DNA of 64,000 nucleotides from an uncultured Ignavibacteria bacterium. Lineage in GTDB: Bacteria > Bacteroidota > Ignavibacteria > Kapaibacteriales > UBA2268. The stretch lies in NCBI GenBank assembly GCA_903862655.1, contig CAIOZA010000015.1:1-64000 (forward strand). Reading direction: 5' to 3'. Below are positions 1-8,710 of this stretch, one piece after another. Position 1 is the first letter of the stretch, and every line of letters begins with the position of its first letter. A model generated the notes under the pieces. It had not been told where the DNA came from and did no database searches. It saw only the letters and a list, made by a program, of their open reading frames with translations. Made by a program: the position numbers and the translations under genes.

Positions 1-2
1 CA

Positions 3-119
3 GTGATTTCGTCTCAGTTTGGATATGCATGGGTTTTTATCTTATCGGGTATAACTCTGCTTTCAGTAATTCCAATTTTAATAGGATTTAAGCCAAATTC
101 TAATGAAAAATTATCTTAA
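3..119 (+). CDS. C-terminal end of a multi-pass membrane protein (probable permease), 5'-truncated
   Basis: The window opens inside a reading frame that ends with TAA at 117-119. The 38 visible residues form one strongly hydrophobic helix (about YAWVFILSGITLLSVIPILI) followed by a short polar tail, GFKPNSNEKLS. This looks like the last helix and cytoplasmic tail of an MFS-type transporter, but no family-defining motif is inside the window, so the call is inference. The next 134 bases are AT-rich, with a weak AAAAAGG/CCTTTTT inverted repeat near 168-196 that could end transcription. Confidence 0.5.
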   Translation: MISSQFGYAWVFILSGITLLSVIPILIGFKPNSNEKLS

Positions 120-253
120 AATTAAATTATAGCTAAATAATTAATATTTTCTTTTGAAAAATCACTAAAAAAGGCAACTTTTGTAATTACCTTTTTGCAG
201 AATTTCTTAAAGTTCTCAATGTTTTAACAGTTTTCTTTCATTTTGGGGAAAGT

Positions 254-2875
254 ATGTTCAGATATTTTATATTAATTCTTATATCAATCATTGCCTTCTT
301 TCTGTCTTTATTCAGCGAGGAAGCATCAGCTCAGAATACTTACAAGGGAATTGATAAAAACCAGATTAGTCAGCTGATACCTTCAACGACTAGATTTGTA
401 GTTAATCTTGCGGGCAGATGGGAATATTCAAATGACGATCAGAGCTGGGAACCAATTGATATACCAGGTGTGAAAAGCGATGATAAAAAAGTATATCTAC
501 GTAGAACCATCAAAATTGAGAAGAATCTTACTAATCAATACACATGGCAATTATACTTTCTCGGTGTAGACGAACAGGTCGAAGTTTACTTCAATGACCA
601 ATTTATTGGCAAATATTTTGGCGGCATGACTCCTTTCAACGTTCAAATCCCAAAAAGACTTATCTGGGGCGAAACCAACAATATCAAACTTGTTATTTCT
701 GCTGCAACCGATGCAGCCAGAAAGTTGAAAGAGCAACATATCTTTGCTAAAAAAATATATACGGGAATCCTCAGGGAAATTTTCCTCGTAGGGAATCCTC
801 ATGTTTGGGTTAACAGTATAAAATATAAAACTGAGCCCAATCAGAACTACCAAAACTGGAATATCAAGGCTTTAGTTTCAATCTCGAGTTCGGACATTAG
901 TTCATTTGTAGCTCATAATTCAAAGAGTGATTCGTTGAGCAATCTCGGAATCAGCAAAACAGTAGTTCAGGTAGAAGCTCAAATCCGCAATCTGCTAACA
1001 GGACAAGTTATTGCAACCCATCCTGCAAAAACAATGGAACTTGAACCATTCAGAACAGTTCCTATTGAATTCATTATGAATGCTATTTCACCGGCTATTT
1101 GGTCAACTGAAACTCCCAATCTATATCAAATGGTTGTTAAAATTTCCAGAAATGGTGCTCTTGTTGATGAATTCAGTACTAACATGGGATTTGTGGATTA
1201 TTCAATTCAAAACATTCAGGGACAACCTCAAGTCCTTCAGAACGGAAAAATATTTGAACTGAAGGGCGTTGATTACATTCAGGATTATAAGAATGGCCAA
1301 GCCGTTTCATTAGATAAAATGGAACAGGATGTATATCAGATGAAAGCCACTCTTGGGGCTAACATGATCAGAGTCAAGTATGATGCTCCTCATCCCTATC
1401 TGGCTTATCTTTGCGATAAATATGGGCTATTAATGATGGTTGAACTTCCCATGTATGATAGCCCGACATCATTGATAGAACTCGACGAAATAAGGGTTAA
1501 GATGCGCAATCTCTCAGAAAGACTCATAGAGAATTTTCACAACCATCCTTGTGTAATGGCTTGGGGACTGTCTGATGGGATAATCGATGCGACACCTCAA
1601 TCTTTAGATTTATACAAAAGTCTCCAATCAATCTTCAAAAACTATTCCGATAAACTTATATATAAAATTGTGTGGTTCGGAACCAAAACAATTACAAATG
1701 ATGGTTTTGATTTCATCGGATTTCACGATAACAGAAGACATCACTCATCAGATGAAATAAAAAAGGAAATAACCAGATTAATTGAACTGGCGAAGGATAA
1801 ACCTGTTTTCATCAACTATGGTTTCCCTATTCAGCCCGATAATCATCATGGGTATTCCGATCCACTATCAATCGAATCTCAGGCTTATTATATCCTGAAT
1901 CTTTACCATATTGTCAAAGAGAAAAAATTGTTCGGGAGTATCATTGCATCATTCAATGATTACGAACTGAACAATCCTCTGATGACAGTAAATCACACTG
2001 ATTTATATCTTTGCACTTCTGGTTTGGTTGACGACAATAGAAAGCAAAGACTATCATTCAATACTCTTCAGGCATTGTTCAATGCCGAAAAGGAACCATT
2101 GCTCAATGCAGGAAGTTACGCAGAGAAGACACCTGTTTTCTTCATCATACTTGGTCTTATTCTAAGTATTGCACTTATTTTCCTGATCAACAGATACAAA
2201 CGATTCAGAGAGTATTTCACAAGAGCCATTCTGAGACCTTATAATCTTTATGCCGACATACGCGACCAGAGAATAATATCTAATCTGCAGACCTTAATTC
2301 TTGGAGTCTCGGTTTCTTTAACTGTCGGCTTGTATATTGCATCAATTTTATACTATTATAAATCCGATAATGTTGCACAATTATTTTTAATTCTTGCGTT
2401 ACCATTTAAATATTTTCAAGAAGGACTATTCTCTCTTATCTGGATACCTGAGATTCTTCTTCTAATGATAACTTTTATTGTGATTCTGTCAATTTTACTT
2501 GCAGCATTAATAATAAGATTATTTGCTTTTACTGTCAGAGGAAGGATTTATTATAAGGACGCACTCACAATTGTCATCTGGAGTTCTGCTCCAATTGTAA
2601 TTTTGCTTCCATTTTCTACAGTTCTTATTAATTTGCTCGTTTTTTCTCCTGCATTCCTTTCATTGATTATGATCGTATTGCCTGTATTCTATATCTGGAT
2701 ATTATTTAGAATTCTTAAAGCAACCTCTGTTGTATTTGATGCCAATCCAACCAAGACTCTCGCGATTGGAGGCAATTTTATTTTGTTAGTATATCTTATT
2801 ATTTTCTCAATATATCAATATCAGTTCTCAATTTTTTCATATATTCAATACATTTTTCAGTCATTGGTGAAGTAA
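254..2875 (+). CDS. Secreted/membrane GH2-like pseudoenzyme with C-terminal multi-pass membrane domain
   Basis: 873 residues. Residues 1-26 are a signal peptide (hydrophobic core, cleavage after ASA). Residues about 35-200 resemble the GH2 sugar-binding jelly roll (AGRWEYSNDDQSWEPIDIPG), 200-330 the Ig-like domain and 335-610 the TIM barrel (FELKGVDYIQDY). In active GH2 enzymes the acid/base Glu ends a WSLGNE-type motif; here residues 430-442 read NHPCVMAWGLSDG, with Gly where Glu belongs. The nucleophile region reads KPVFINYG (516-523), with Asn where Glu is expected. Catalysis is therefore unlikely. From about 627 to the end there are six or seven hydrophobic segments, loosely Yip1-like, so the GH2 fold should sit outside the inner membrane. 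The stop is one base before purC. A glycan-binding or envelope role is inference. The ATG follows GGGGAAAG. Confidence 0.75.
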   Translation: MFRYFILILISIIAFFLSLFSEEASAQNTYKGIDKNQISQLIPSTTRFVVNLAGRWEYSNDDQSWEPIDIPGVKSDDKKVYLRRTIKIEKNLTNQYTWQLYFLGVDEQVEVYFNDQFIGKYFGGMTPFNVQIPKRLIWGETNNIKLVISAATDAARKLKEQHIFAKKIYTGILREIFLVGNPHVWVNSIKYKTEPNQNYQNWNIKALVSISSSDISSFVAHNSKSDSLSNLGISKTVVQVEAQIRNLLTGQVIATHPAKTMELEPFRTVPIEFIMNAISPAIWSTETPNLYQMVVKISRNGALVDEFSTNMGFVDYSIQNIQGQPQVLQNGKIFELKGVDYIQDYKNGQAVSLDKMEQDVYQMKATLGANMIRVKYDAPHPYLAYLCDKYGLLMMVELPMYDSPTSLIELDEIRVKMRNLSERLIENFHNHPCVMAWGLSDGIIDATPQSLDLYKSLQSIFKNYSDKLIYKIVWFGTKTITNDGFDFIGFHDNRRHHSSDEIKKEITRLIELAKDKPVFINYGFPIQPDNHHGYSDPLSIESQAYYILNLYHIVKEKKLFGSIIASFNDYELNNPLMTVNHTDLYLCTSGLVDDNRKQRLSFNTLQALFNAEKEPLLNAGSYAEKTPVFFIILGLILSIALIFLINRYKRFREYFTRAILRPYNLYADIRDQRIISNLQTLILGVSVSLTVGLYIASILYYYKSDNVAQLFLILALPFKYFQEGLFSLIWIPEILLLMITFIVILSILLAALIIRLFAFTVRGRIYYKDALTIVIWSSAPIVILLPFSTVLINLLVFSPAFLSLIMIVLPVFYIWILFRILKATSVVFDANPTKTLAIGGNFILLVYLIIFSIYQYQFSIFSYIQYIFQSLVK

Positions 2876-2876
2876 A

Positions 2877-3767
2877 ATGAAAGCAATTTATCAAACTGAT
2901 TTCCCTGCTCTTAAGCTTGTTCATCGCGGAAAAGTAAGAGATATTTATGATCTCGGCGAGTATCTTCTATTTGTTGCAACCGACAGAATAAGTGCGTTCG
3001 ATGTTATTATGGATACTCCTGTACCGGGTAAAGGTGCAATTCTCTCCCAGATTTCATCATTCTGGTTCGATAGGACAAAACACATCATTCCCAATCATCT
3101 GGTTACTAATAATTGTGATGATTATCCGGTTGAATGCAATGAGTACAAAAATGATCTAATTAATCGTTCAATGCTGGTCAGAAAGTGCAAACCTCTTCCT
3201 ATCGAGGCTGTTGTACGTGGCTACATCGCTGGTTCCGGCTGGAAAGAATATAAAAAATTCGGCACTGTCAGTGGTTTACCCATACAGACGGGATTACTGG
3301 AATATGAAAAACTTCCTGAAGTTATTTTCACCCCAACAACTAAAGAAGAAATTGGTCATGATCAAAGCATTAACTTCGAAAGAATGACTCAAATTGTCGG
3401 ACAGGACATCTCAGAGCAAGTAAGAGATATTTCAATCAAATTATACAACTTTGCTTGGGAATACCTCGATGAAATGGGTATTATATTAGCCGATACAAAA
3501 TTTGAATTTGGATTGAATGAAGAAGGTGAATTAATTCTGATCGACGAAGCAATTACACCGGATTCCTCCAGATTCTGGCTTAAGGATATTTATTCTCCCG
3601 GTAAACCACAGTATAATTTCGACAAACAGGTGCTGAGAGATTATCTTGAATCTATTAAATGGGACAAGACACCACCCCCACCCATTTTGCCGAATGAAAT
3701 AATAAAATTGACTATTGAAAAGTACACAGAAGCATTCAAAAGAATTGTTCATGGAGATACCAATTAA
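2877..3767 (+). CDS. purC: SAICAR synthetase (phosphoribosylaminoimidazole-succinocarboxamide synthase)
   Basis: Cytoplasmic enzyme of de novo purine synthesis: joins CAIR and aspartate, using ATP, to give SAICAR. The 296 residues match the longer, Ade1-like form of the family rather than the roughly 240-residue E. coli form. Family motifs seen are HRGKVRDIYDL near residue 16, the substrate-binding EAVVRGYIAGSGWKEY near 105-120, and DTKFEFG followed by LIDEAITPDSSRFW near 205-235. It starts one base after the preceding stop and its own stop directly abuts the rodA ATG, so the three genes probably share a transcript. Another purine gene, purN, lies 3 kb away but is not in the same run. Confidence 0.97.
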   Translation: MKAIYQTDFPALKLVHRGKVRDIYDLGEYLLFVATDRISAFDVIMDTPVPGKGAILSQISSFWFDRTKHIIPNHLVTNNCDDYPVECNEYKNDLINRSMLVRKCKPLPIEAVVRGYIAGSGWKEYKKFGTVSGLPIQTGLLEYEKLPEVIFTPTTKEEIGHDQSINFERMTQIVGQDISEQVRDISIKLYNFAWEYLDEMGIILADTKFEFGLNEEGELILIDEAITPDSSRFWLKDIYSPGKPQYNFDKQVLRDYLESIKWDKTPPPPILPNEIIKLTIEKYTEAFKRIVHGDTN

Positions 3768-5027
3768 ATGCTCATACAGGATCATGATTCAGGTTTTGAA
3801 GTTAGACGTCAAACTTCAGAATTTTTCGACTGGAGCACCTTTCTTATAACTGTTCTCCTCGTTACAATTGGTCTTATCTCTATTTATAGTGCTACATATG
3901 AAGTTGGGATGTCCAGTAGATTTACTCAACAGCTCACATTCGCTATAATTGGATTTATCGCCGCTATTGTTGTAATGTTCCTGCCCGAACGATGGATTTC
4001 CTACTTCACCTATCCATTTTACGGAATTGTTGTCCTCATGCTTATCAGTGTTCTGATCTTCGGCAAGGAAGTTAACGGAACTCGTGGCTGGCTTGCACTC
4101 GGAGGTTTTACGTTCCAGCCCTCTGAATTCGCTAAGTTATCTACACTAATGGCAATAGCCAAATTTCTCTCCTCTAAAGGTGTTGACATTAAAAATCTTC
4201 GGGATTTACTCGTAGCTGCGGCTATAATGCTTCTCCCTGCTATCTTAATTTTCAAACAACCTGATAATGGAACTGCAACTGTTTTAGGCGCTACTTTTAT
4301 CGGCATTCTTTTCTGGTCAGGATTTGACCTGTTTATCTTATTTACTGTTATTAGTGCCCCAATTATTGCCTTATTCTCCTTATTAGGTACAGCTGCATTC
4401 GTCACTTCTGTTTCGCTTTTTGCAATAATAGCAGGTCTTCTTCGCAGAAAAATATGGATGACTGTCCTGGCAGTTGTTATCGTTGGTGGTATCGGTTTTA
4501 CTGGCAAAATTGCTGTCGATAAACTCGAACCTTACCAAAAGAAAAGAATTGATACCTTCCTCAATCCCGGAAGTGACCCAAGAGGAAGCGGATACAATGT
4601 TATTCAGTCGATCCTTGCTGTGGGCGGTGGCGGATTATCTGGCAAAGGCTTTATGGGTGGCACTCAGACTCAGTTGAGGTACATCCCGGCTCAATGGACT
4701 GATTTTATTTTCTCTGTCCCAGCAGAAGAATTTGGTTTCGCTGGTAGTGTTTTGGTGGTTATACTGATTTTTGGTTTTACTCTTAGAGCTATTCGAATAG
4801 CCTCAGAGACAGCAAGCAGTTTTTTCAGCCTAATAGCCTTTGGATCGGCAGCTACAATTTTATATCATACCATTATCAATATCGGCATGGCTATCGGCAT
4901 GATGCCTGTCATGGGAATTCCGTTGCCATTCCTAAGTTCTGGCGGGTCGGCTCTGTTTGTTAATCTGCTTATGGTGGGCATTCTTCTTAATGCGTACAGA
5001 ACTCATCGCAGAAAGCAATTTGCATAA
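3768..5027 (+). CDS. rodA: RodA/FtsW-family SEDS peptidoglycan polymerase, probably RodA
   Basis: SEDS glycosyltransferase that polymerises lipid II during lateral wall growth, working with a class B PBP in the inner membrane. The 419 residues have about ten hydrophobic helices and classic family signatures: GTRGWLALGGFTFQPSEFAK near 104-123, DPRGSGYN before the large extracytoplasmic loop, WTDFIFSVPAEEFGF near 310-324 (containing the conserved Asp implicated in catalysis), and a GIPLPFLSSGGSA segment near the C-terminus. The short N-terminal tail before helix 1 and the lack of an FtsW-type extension favour RodA. No mreBCD or PBP2 gene is visible here. ATG immediately follows the purC stop, implying translational coupling. 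Confidence 0.93.
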   Translation: MLIQDHDSGFEVRRQTSEFFDWSTFLITVLLVTIGLISIYSATYEVGMSSRFTQQLTFAIIGFIAAIVVMFLPERWISYFTYPFYGIVVLMLISVLIFGKEVNGTRGWLALGGFTFQPSEFAKLSTLMAIAKFLSSKGVDIKNLRDLLVAAAIMLLPAILIFKQPDNGTATVLGATFIGILFWSGFDLFILFTVISAPIIALFSLLGTAAFVTSVSLFAIIAGLLRRKIWMTVLAVVIVGGIGFTGKIAVDKLEPYQKKRIDTFLNPGSDPRGSGYNVIQSILAVGGGGLSGKGFMGGTQTQLRYIPAQWTDFIFSVPAEEFGFAGSVLVVILIFGFTLRAIRIASETASSFFSLIAFGSAATILYHTIINIGMAIGMMPVMGIPLPFLSSGGSALFVNLLMVGILLNAYRTHRRKQFA

Positions 5028-5105
5028 TTTGAATTGTATGTATTTTGATTCATGATTAGAATTACTAAGGAAAAGAAAAAATCCGAAAGAATCTCGTTGT
5101 TTCTT

Positions 5106-5846
5106 TTAATCAGCTAATTGATAAGTCAAACCTATACTTACCAGAAGCTGTTTTGAATTAACATAATAATCCAATGGGAAACAATTATAAGCAGTTGATA
5201 AGGCACCATGGTTGTAATCTGTAAAAATTATTGAATATTCACCATTCAGACTTGCCCTGGTCTTCTTGTCCAGCTTGTATTCTAGACCTACCTTGAAGCA
5301 AATTCCGGGATCAACTCTTTTCATGTCTTCAGAAACATAGTAGCTAATTGGTACTGCATTACTATTATAATAAAATCTGTTGAAACTGATAAAACTTAAC
5401 TGTGGCTCTATTCCTGAAGAAAGACTAAACATATAATACGTACTCGTTCTGTAGTAAATTCCAATTTTGAGATTTGTTTCCTTAAACCATGGACTAACCC
5501 AATTTTTATCGGGCTTATTAAAGTTTTCCATAGGATCACCAACAACAATTTTGGTTCCGTCAATACTGTATTTTATCTGATTAATTCCCACAGTTAGTGA
5601 CAGGAATTTTGTCAGGTCGGTACCAAGAAATAGTTCTCCATACATTGGAGTATTCATCGATCTGTCAACAATCGAAACATTTTTATCATAGGGAGTGCCT
5701 TTTGCGCAATCTCCATATAAGCTGCTGATATCGGCAAAATTCCCGAGAGGCTTGCTCACTCCAAGATTGAAGCCGACACTGAAATCCATCGATAATGCAA
5801 AGTTCACAGAAGTTAGAAAGACCAAAAGCAGAGTAAGCTTTTTCAT
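5106..5846 (-). CDS. Predicted outer-membrane beta-barrel protein
   Basis: 246 residues starting with a clear signal peptide (MKKLTLLLVFLTSVNFALS). The rest alternates polar and hydrophobic residues in segments typical of small OmpA/opacity-like barrels: an N-terminal DFSVGFNLGVSKPLG strand, several aromatic-rich strands (YYRTSTYYMFSLSSGIEPQLSF), a paired KVGLEYKLDKKTRASLNGEY hairpin, and a final QLLVSIGLTYQL strand. No enzymatic motif is visible. It lies 102 bases downstream of the MlaE-like gene on the same strand and converges with rodA. The barrel fold is inferred from pattern only; ligand and role are unknown. Confidence 0.6.
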   Translation of the reverse strand: MKKLTLLLVFLTSVNFALSMDFSVGFNLGVSKPLGNFADISSLYGDCAKGTPYDKNVSIVDRSMNTPMYGELFLGTDLTKFLSLTVGINQIKYSIDGTKIVVGDPMENFNKPDKNWVSPWFKETNLKIGIYYRTSTYYMFSLSSGIEPQLSFISFNRFYYNSNAVPISYYVSEDMKRVDPGICFKVGLEYKLDKKTRASLNGEYSIIFTDYNHGALSTAYNCFPLDYYVNSKQLLVSIGLTYQLAD

Positions 5847-5948
5847 GAATCACCCATTTATCTTGAAATATAGAAAATACCTTGTTTAGGATGTAGATCT
5901 TTTCTGATCATGTGGCTTTGTGATAGCTTGCATAATTTGTTGAGTATT

Positions 5949-6731
5949 TTAAAACAAAGCTCCAAAAATTGCATCTATAATTAGGATTGAAGCTGCTGAT
6001 ATTGTGAATGCCCGGACTGTACTATTGCCCACTCCCTCTGCACCCCCGGTTGTCTGGAATCCCACATGGCATCCAATAAGTGCCGTAACACTGCCGAATA
6101 TCAAAGCTTTCGATAGGCATGTGATAACTTCGCTCAATCTGAAAAACTTACTAACTGAATCAAAAAAAGCGAAAAATGTAAAATCATATTTTATCTGTGT
6201 GATTATAAATCCACCTCCAAGAGCAACCACACTCGAGAAAACTGCAAGAATCGGCATCATTACCAATGCGGCAAAAACACGGGGCATTCCCAAAAAGCGG
6301 TTCTTATCAATTGCCATCATGTCCAGAGCATCGATCTGCTCCGATACATTCATTGTCCCTAGCTGTGCTGCAATAGCTCCTCCAACTCTGCCTGCTATTA
6401 CCAGAGCGGTAAGTACGGGAGTAAGTTCTGTGAACACAACAGTAGCTATAGATGATCCTATAAAGCCTTTAGCCAAACCCAACATATTGAACTTGGTAAA
6501 TAGACTGGTCGCCTGAATAGCGGCTATAGCACCGGTGAAAGCACCTATAAGTATGACTAGCGGCAAAGAATCTGAGCCTACGATTGACATCTGCTCAATG
6601 ACAAGCCTTCTATCCTTAATTACTCTGGGTACGTAACGTAAAATATTTATCAGAAGTATGAATATTTGTCCGAGTTCACTAAAGAAGCTCAGAGTCATAG
6701 TTCCTATTTTTGCGATAAAATAGAGCATCAA
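5949..6731 (-). CDS. mlaE: MlaE/YrbE-family ABC permease for phospholipid transport
   Basis: 260 residues of the MlaE permease family, the inner-membrane subunit of Mla/Mce-type lipid transporters that move phospholipids between the two membranes. Five or so hydrophobic helices are visible, with family signatures FTGAIAAIQATSLF near 64-77, TELTPVLTALVIAGRVGGAIAAQLGTM near 101-127, EQIDALDMMAID near 131-142 and a C-terminal GFQTTGGAEGVGNSTVRAF. The ATPase (MlaF) and the MCE protein (MlaD) normally encoded alongside are not present in the window, so this permease gene stands alone here. Two Met codons open the frame; either could be used. It is divergent from purN across 171 AT-rich bases that must hold both promoters. 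Confidence 0.92.
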   Translation of the reverse strand: MMLYFIAKIGTMTLSFFSELGQIFILLINILRYVPRVIKDRRLVIEQMSIVGSDSLPLVILIGAFTGAIAAIQATSLFTKFNMLGLAKGFIGSSIATVVFTELTPVLTALVIAGRVGGAIAAQLGTMNVSEQIDALDMMAIDKNRFLGMPRVFAALVMMPILAVFSSVVALGGGFIITQIKYDFTFFAFFDSVSKFFRLSEVITCLSKALIFGSVTALIGCHVGFQTTGGAEGVGNSTVRAFTISAASILIIDAIFGALF

Positions 6732-6902
6732 ATCTCAAATATATTTTTTAATATCCACTAAATTAAGAAATTTTAAAATTAAATAACAGATAATATGTTG
6801 TTGCTCTTAAGTTCACTCAGGAATAAATAAAAAGAATTACATCAAATGGCAATTTCTTTATAAAAAATAATAATAATTCAATAAATTGTTAAAATTTTTA
6901 GA

Positions 6903-7520
6903 ATGAATCTGATAAGTAATATGTCTAATCTCATTATCGGCTTTTTAGCTTCTCACGGTGGATCGAACATGCAGGCGATTATCGATGCATGTAAGTTGGG
7001 TACTCTTCATGCTGTACCCGGTGCACTAGTATCGAATAATTCCTCTTCCGGCGCAATGGAAAGAGCAAAGAACGAATCCGTTCCCAGCTATCACATCAGC
7101 AGTAAGACACATCCCGATCCCCATGAACACGACGAAGCAATTATCCGTGCTTTCTGTGAGAATAATGTAAACACTATCATTCTCGCCGGATATATGCGTA
7201 AGCTCAATCCTGTGGTCATCAAAGCATTCAATGGAAGGGTTCTTAATATTCATCCAGCTCTTTTACCGAAGTTTGGGGGTGAAGGCATGTGGGGTATGAA
7301 CGTCCACAAAGCTGTGATTGCAGCCGGAGAAAAAGTATCAGGTCCTACTGTTCATCTTGTTGATTCCGAATATGACAAGGGAAGAATCCTTGCACAGGCA
7401 AAGGTCTTTGTTAAACCTGACGACACTCCAGAGACTTTAGCCGCACGAATTCTCGAGAAAGAGCATGAGCTCTATCCCATAGTCCTCCAAAAAATTGCCG
7501 AGGGAGTTATAAGGATTTAA
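6903..7520 (+). CDS. purN: Phosphoribosylglycinamide formyltransferase
   Basis: 205 residues. Transfers the formyl group of 10-formyl-tetrahydrofolate to GAR, the third step of de novo purine synthesis, in the cytoplasm. The phosphate-binding N-terminus reads LASHGGSNMQAIIDA and the catalytic set Asn115-His117-Asp154 is intact (NIHPALLP and HLVDSEYDKG), with the same spacing as Asn106-His108-Asp144 of E. coli PurN. The loop after NIHPALLP reads KFGGEGMWG, where many PurNs have a YxG variant. Met at 6903 gives a six-residue extension over Met at 6921 (MSNLIIGF), which fits the family start better; the choice is open. It stands apart from purC, with no other purine genes adjacent. Confidence 0.95.
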   Translation: MNLISNMSNLIIGFLASHGGSNMQAIIDACKLGTLHAVPGALVSNNSSSGAMERAKNESVPSYHISSKTHPDPHEHDEAIIRAFCENNVNTIILAGYMRKLNPVVIKAFNGRVLNIHPALLPKFGGEGMWGMNVHKAVIAAGEKVSGPTVHLVDSEYDKGRILAQAKVFVKPDDTPETLAARILEKEHELYPIVLQKIAEGVIRI

Positions 7521-7623
7521 GAAATGAGGAATTTTTCAATCCCTAACAATAATAATCATCTAGAATCGTTAATTCAGATAAATTAGTCCGATTATGTTTT
7601 TTTTATAAAAAGGAAAATTTAAA

Positions 7624-8565
7624 ATGAATCCTGATTACCTGAACCAACTCATCAATGACCACGCTGTCATCGAAAAAGCACTTATTCTGCTCGAAAAGCA
7701 GTCTGAACTTGGAGATAAACTCAATTTACCTATAACAAAAGCATTGCTCGACGTTATTTGGGAATTTGGCGAACAATGCCACAATCAACGCGAAGAAAAA
7801 ATCTACTTCCCATTCCTTCTCGAAAAAGGTATGCCTCCTCAGGGACCTGTTGCCATGATGTTGTCGGAGCATGTCTCTGAGCGTGAATACATTATGCAGA
7901 TGAAATCCATGATTGAGATATTTGAAGCAACCGACGATCTGCCCGAAAAGTTCAAAAATACTGTGATTGTCTATATGGATCTCACCAAGAACCACATATG
8001 GAAGGAAAATGATATACTCTATCCAATGGGCAGAAATTTTATTACAGCCCAGGACGAAGCCTATCTGATGGATGCTTTCCTCAAGCTCGAAGCCGAAACA
8101 ATCGGTCAGGGTGGATTTCTACGCTATCAGACTCTTGTTAATTCTCTAGAAATTCAGTCTGGCGGCAAAATCGATTTATTAGCTTCAATCCCCACTTCGG
8201 TCATCGCCAATATGCTTGATTCAATTCCGGTTGAATTGTCATTTGTTGATGCCGACGACAGAGTCAGATATTTCAACAAAGTCGATCAGGAAAAGATATT
8301 TACCCGTTCATTGTCTGTTATCGGACGTCTGGTACAGCAGTGCCATCCGCAAAAGAGTGTGCATCTGGTCAATCAGATTATCGCAGAAATGAAAGCCGGA
8401 AGCCGCGATTCAGCTGAGTTCTGGATCAATTTCCAAAACACATTTGTACACATATCCTATTATGCCGTAAGGGATAGCGAAGGCAATTATCAGGGCTGTA
8501 CCGAAATGGTACACAATGTCAAACCCTACCGCGATCTCGAAGGCGAAAAAAGACTGCTGGAATAG
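7624..8565 (+). CDS. Hemerythrin HHE-domain protein with C-terminal PAS domain
   Basis: 313 residues, no signal peptide or membrane helix. Residues 1-150 form a four-helix HHE domain with iron-ligand candidates spread as expected: His13 (NDHAVIEK), the HNQREEKIYFP stretch near 57, SEHVSERE near 83, and KNHIWKENDILYP near 124. Residues about 185-313 form a PAS domain of the kind found in DUF438 proteins (ELSFVDADDRVRYFNKVDQEKIF, then SAEFWINFQNTFVHISYYAVRD and a closing GCTEMVHNVKPYR). Family knowledge suggests an O2-, NO- or redox-sensing cytoplasmic protein; there is no output domain, so the partner is unknown. The start is preceded by AAAAGGAAAATTTAAA. A 14-bp perfect inverted repeat follows the stop. 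Confidence 0.85.
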   Translation: MNPDYLNQLINDHAVIEKALILLEKQSELGDKLNLPITKALLDVIWEFGEQCHNQREEKIYFPFLLEKGMPPQGPVAMMLSEHVSEREYIMQMKSMIEIFEATDDLPEKFKNTVIVYMDLTKNHIWKENDILYPMGRNFITAQDEAYLMDAFLKLEAETIGQGGFLRYQTLVNSLEIQSGGKIDLLASIPTSVIANMLDSIPVELSFVDADDRVRYFNKVDQEKIFTRSLSVIGRLVQQCHPQKSVHLVNQIIAEMKAGSRDSAEFWINFQNTFVHISYYAVRDSEGNYQGCTEMVHNVKPYRDLEGEKRLLE

Positions 8566-8591
8566 ATATTGAGATTGTTGGATAAGATATT

Positions 8592-8624
8592 AGATGTCCA
8601 ACAACCTGGAGTTGTTGGACATCT
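8592..8624 (+). terminator. 14-bp perfect inverted repeat, possible terminator
   Basis: AGATGTCCAACAAC at 8592-8605 pairs perfectly with 8611-8624 around a five-base loop, 27 bases after the hemerythrin-PAS stop. There is no run of T directly after it on the plus strand, so it may stabilise the 3' end or end transcription weakly rather than act as a classical terminator. Confidence 0.5.
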
Positions 8625-8710
8625 TGCATTTTGTGAAAATATAATAAATAATAAAATATTGGAGTGTTTTGTTATATTTGTATTTTTACTAATGTTGTTC
8701 ATCTTTCGAT

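Noticed and set aside
4019..4507. 162-codon minus-strand frame inside rodA
   Set aside because: Antisense shadow of a strongly conserved gene; its Pro/Thr/Ala-rich translation is typical of reverse frames of membrane proteins.
6004..6516. 170-codon plus-strand frame inside the mlaE-like gene
   Set aside because: Antisense shadow of a conserved permease; no independent start signal or family pattern.
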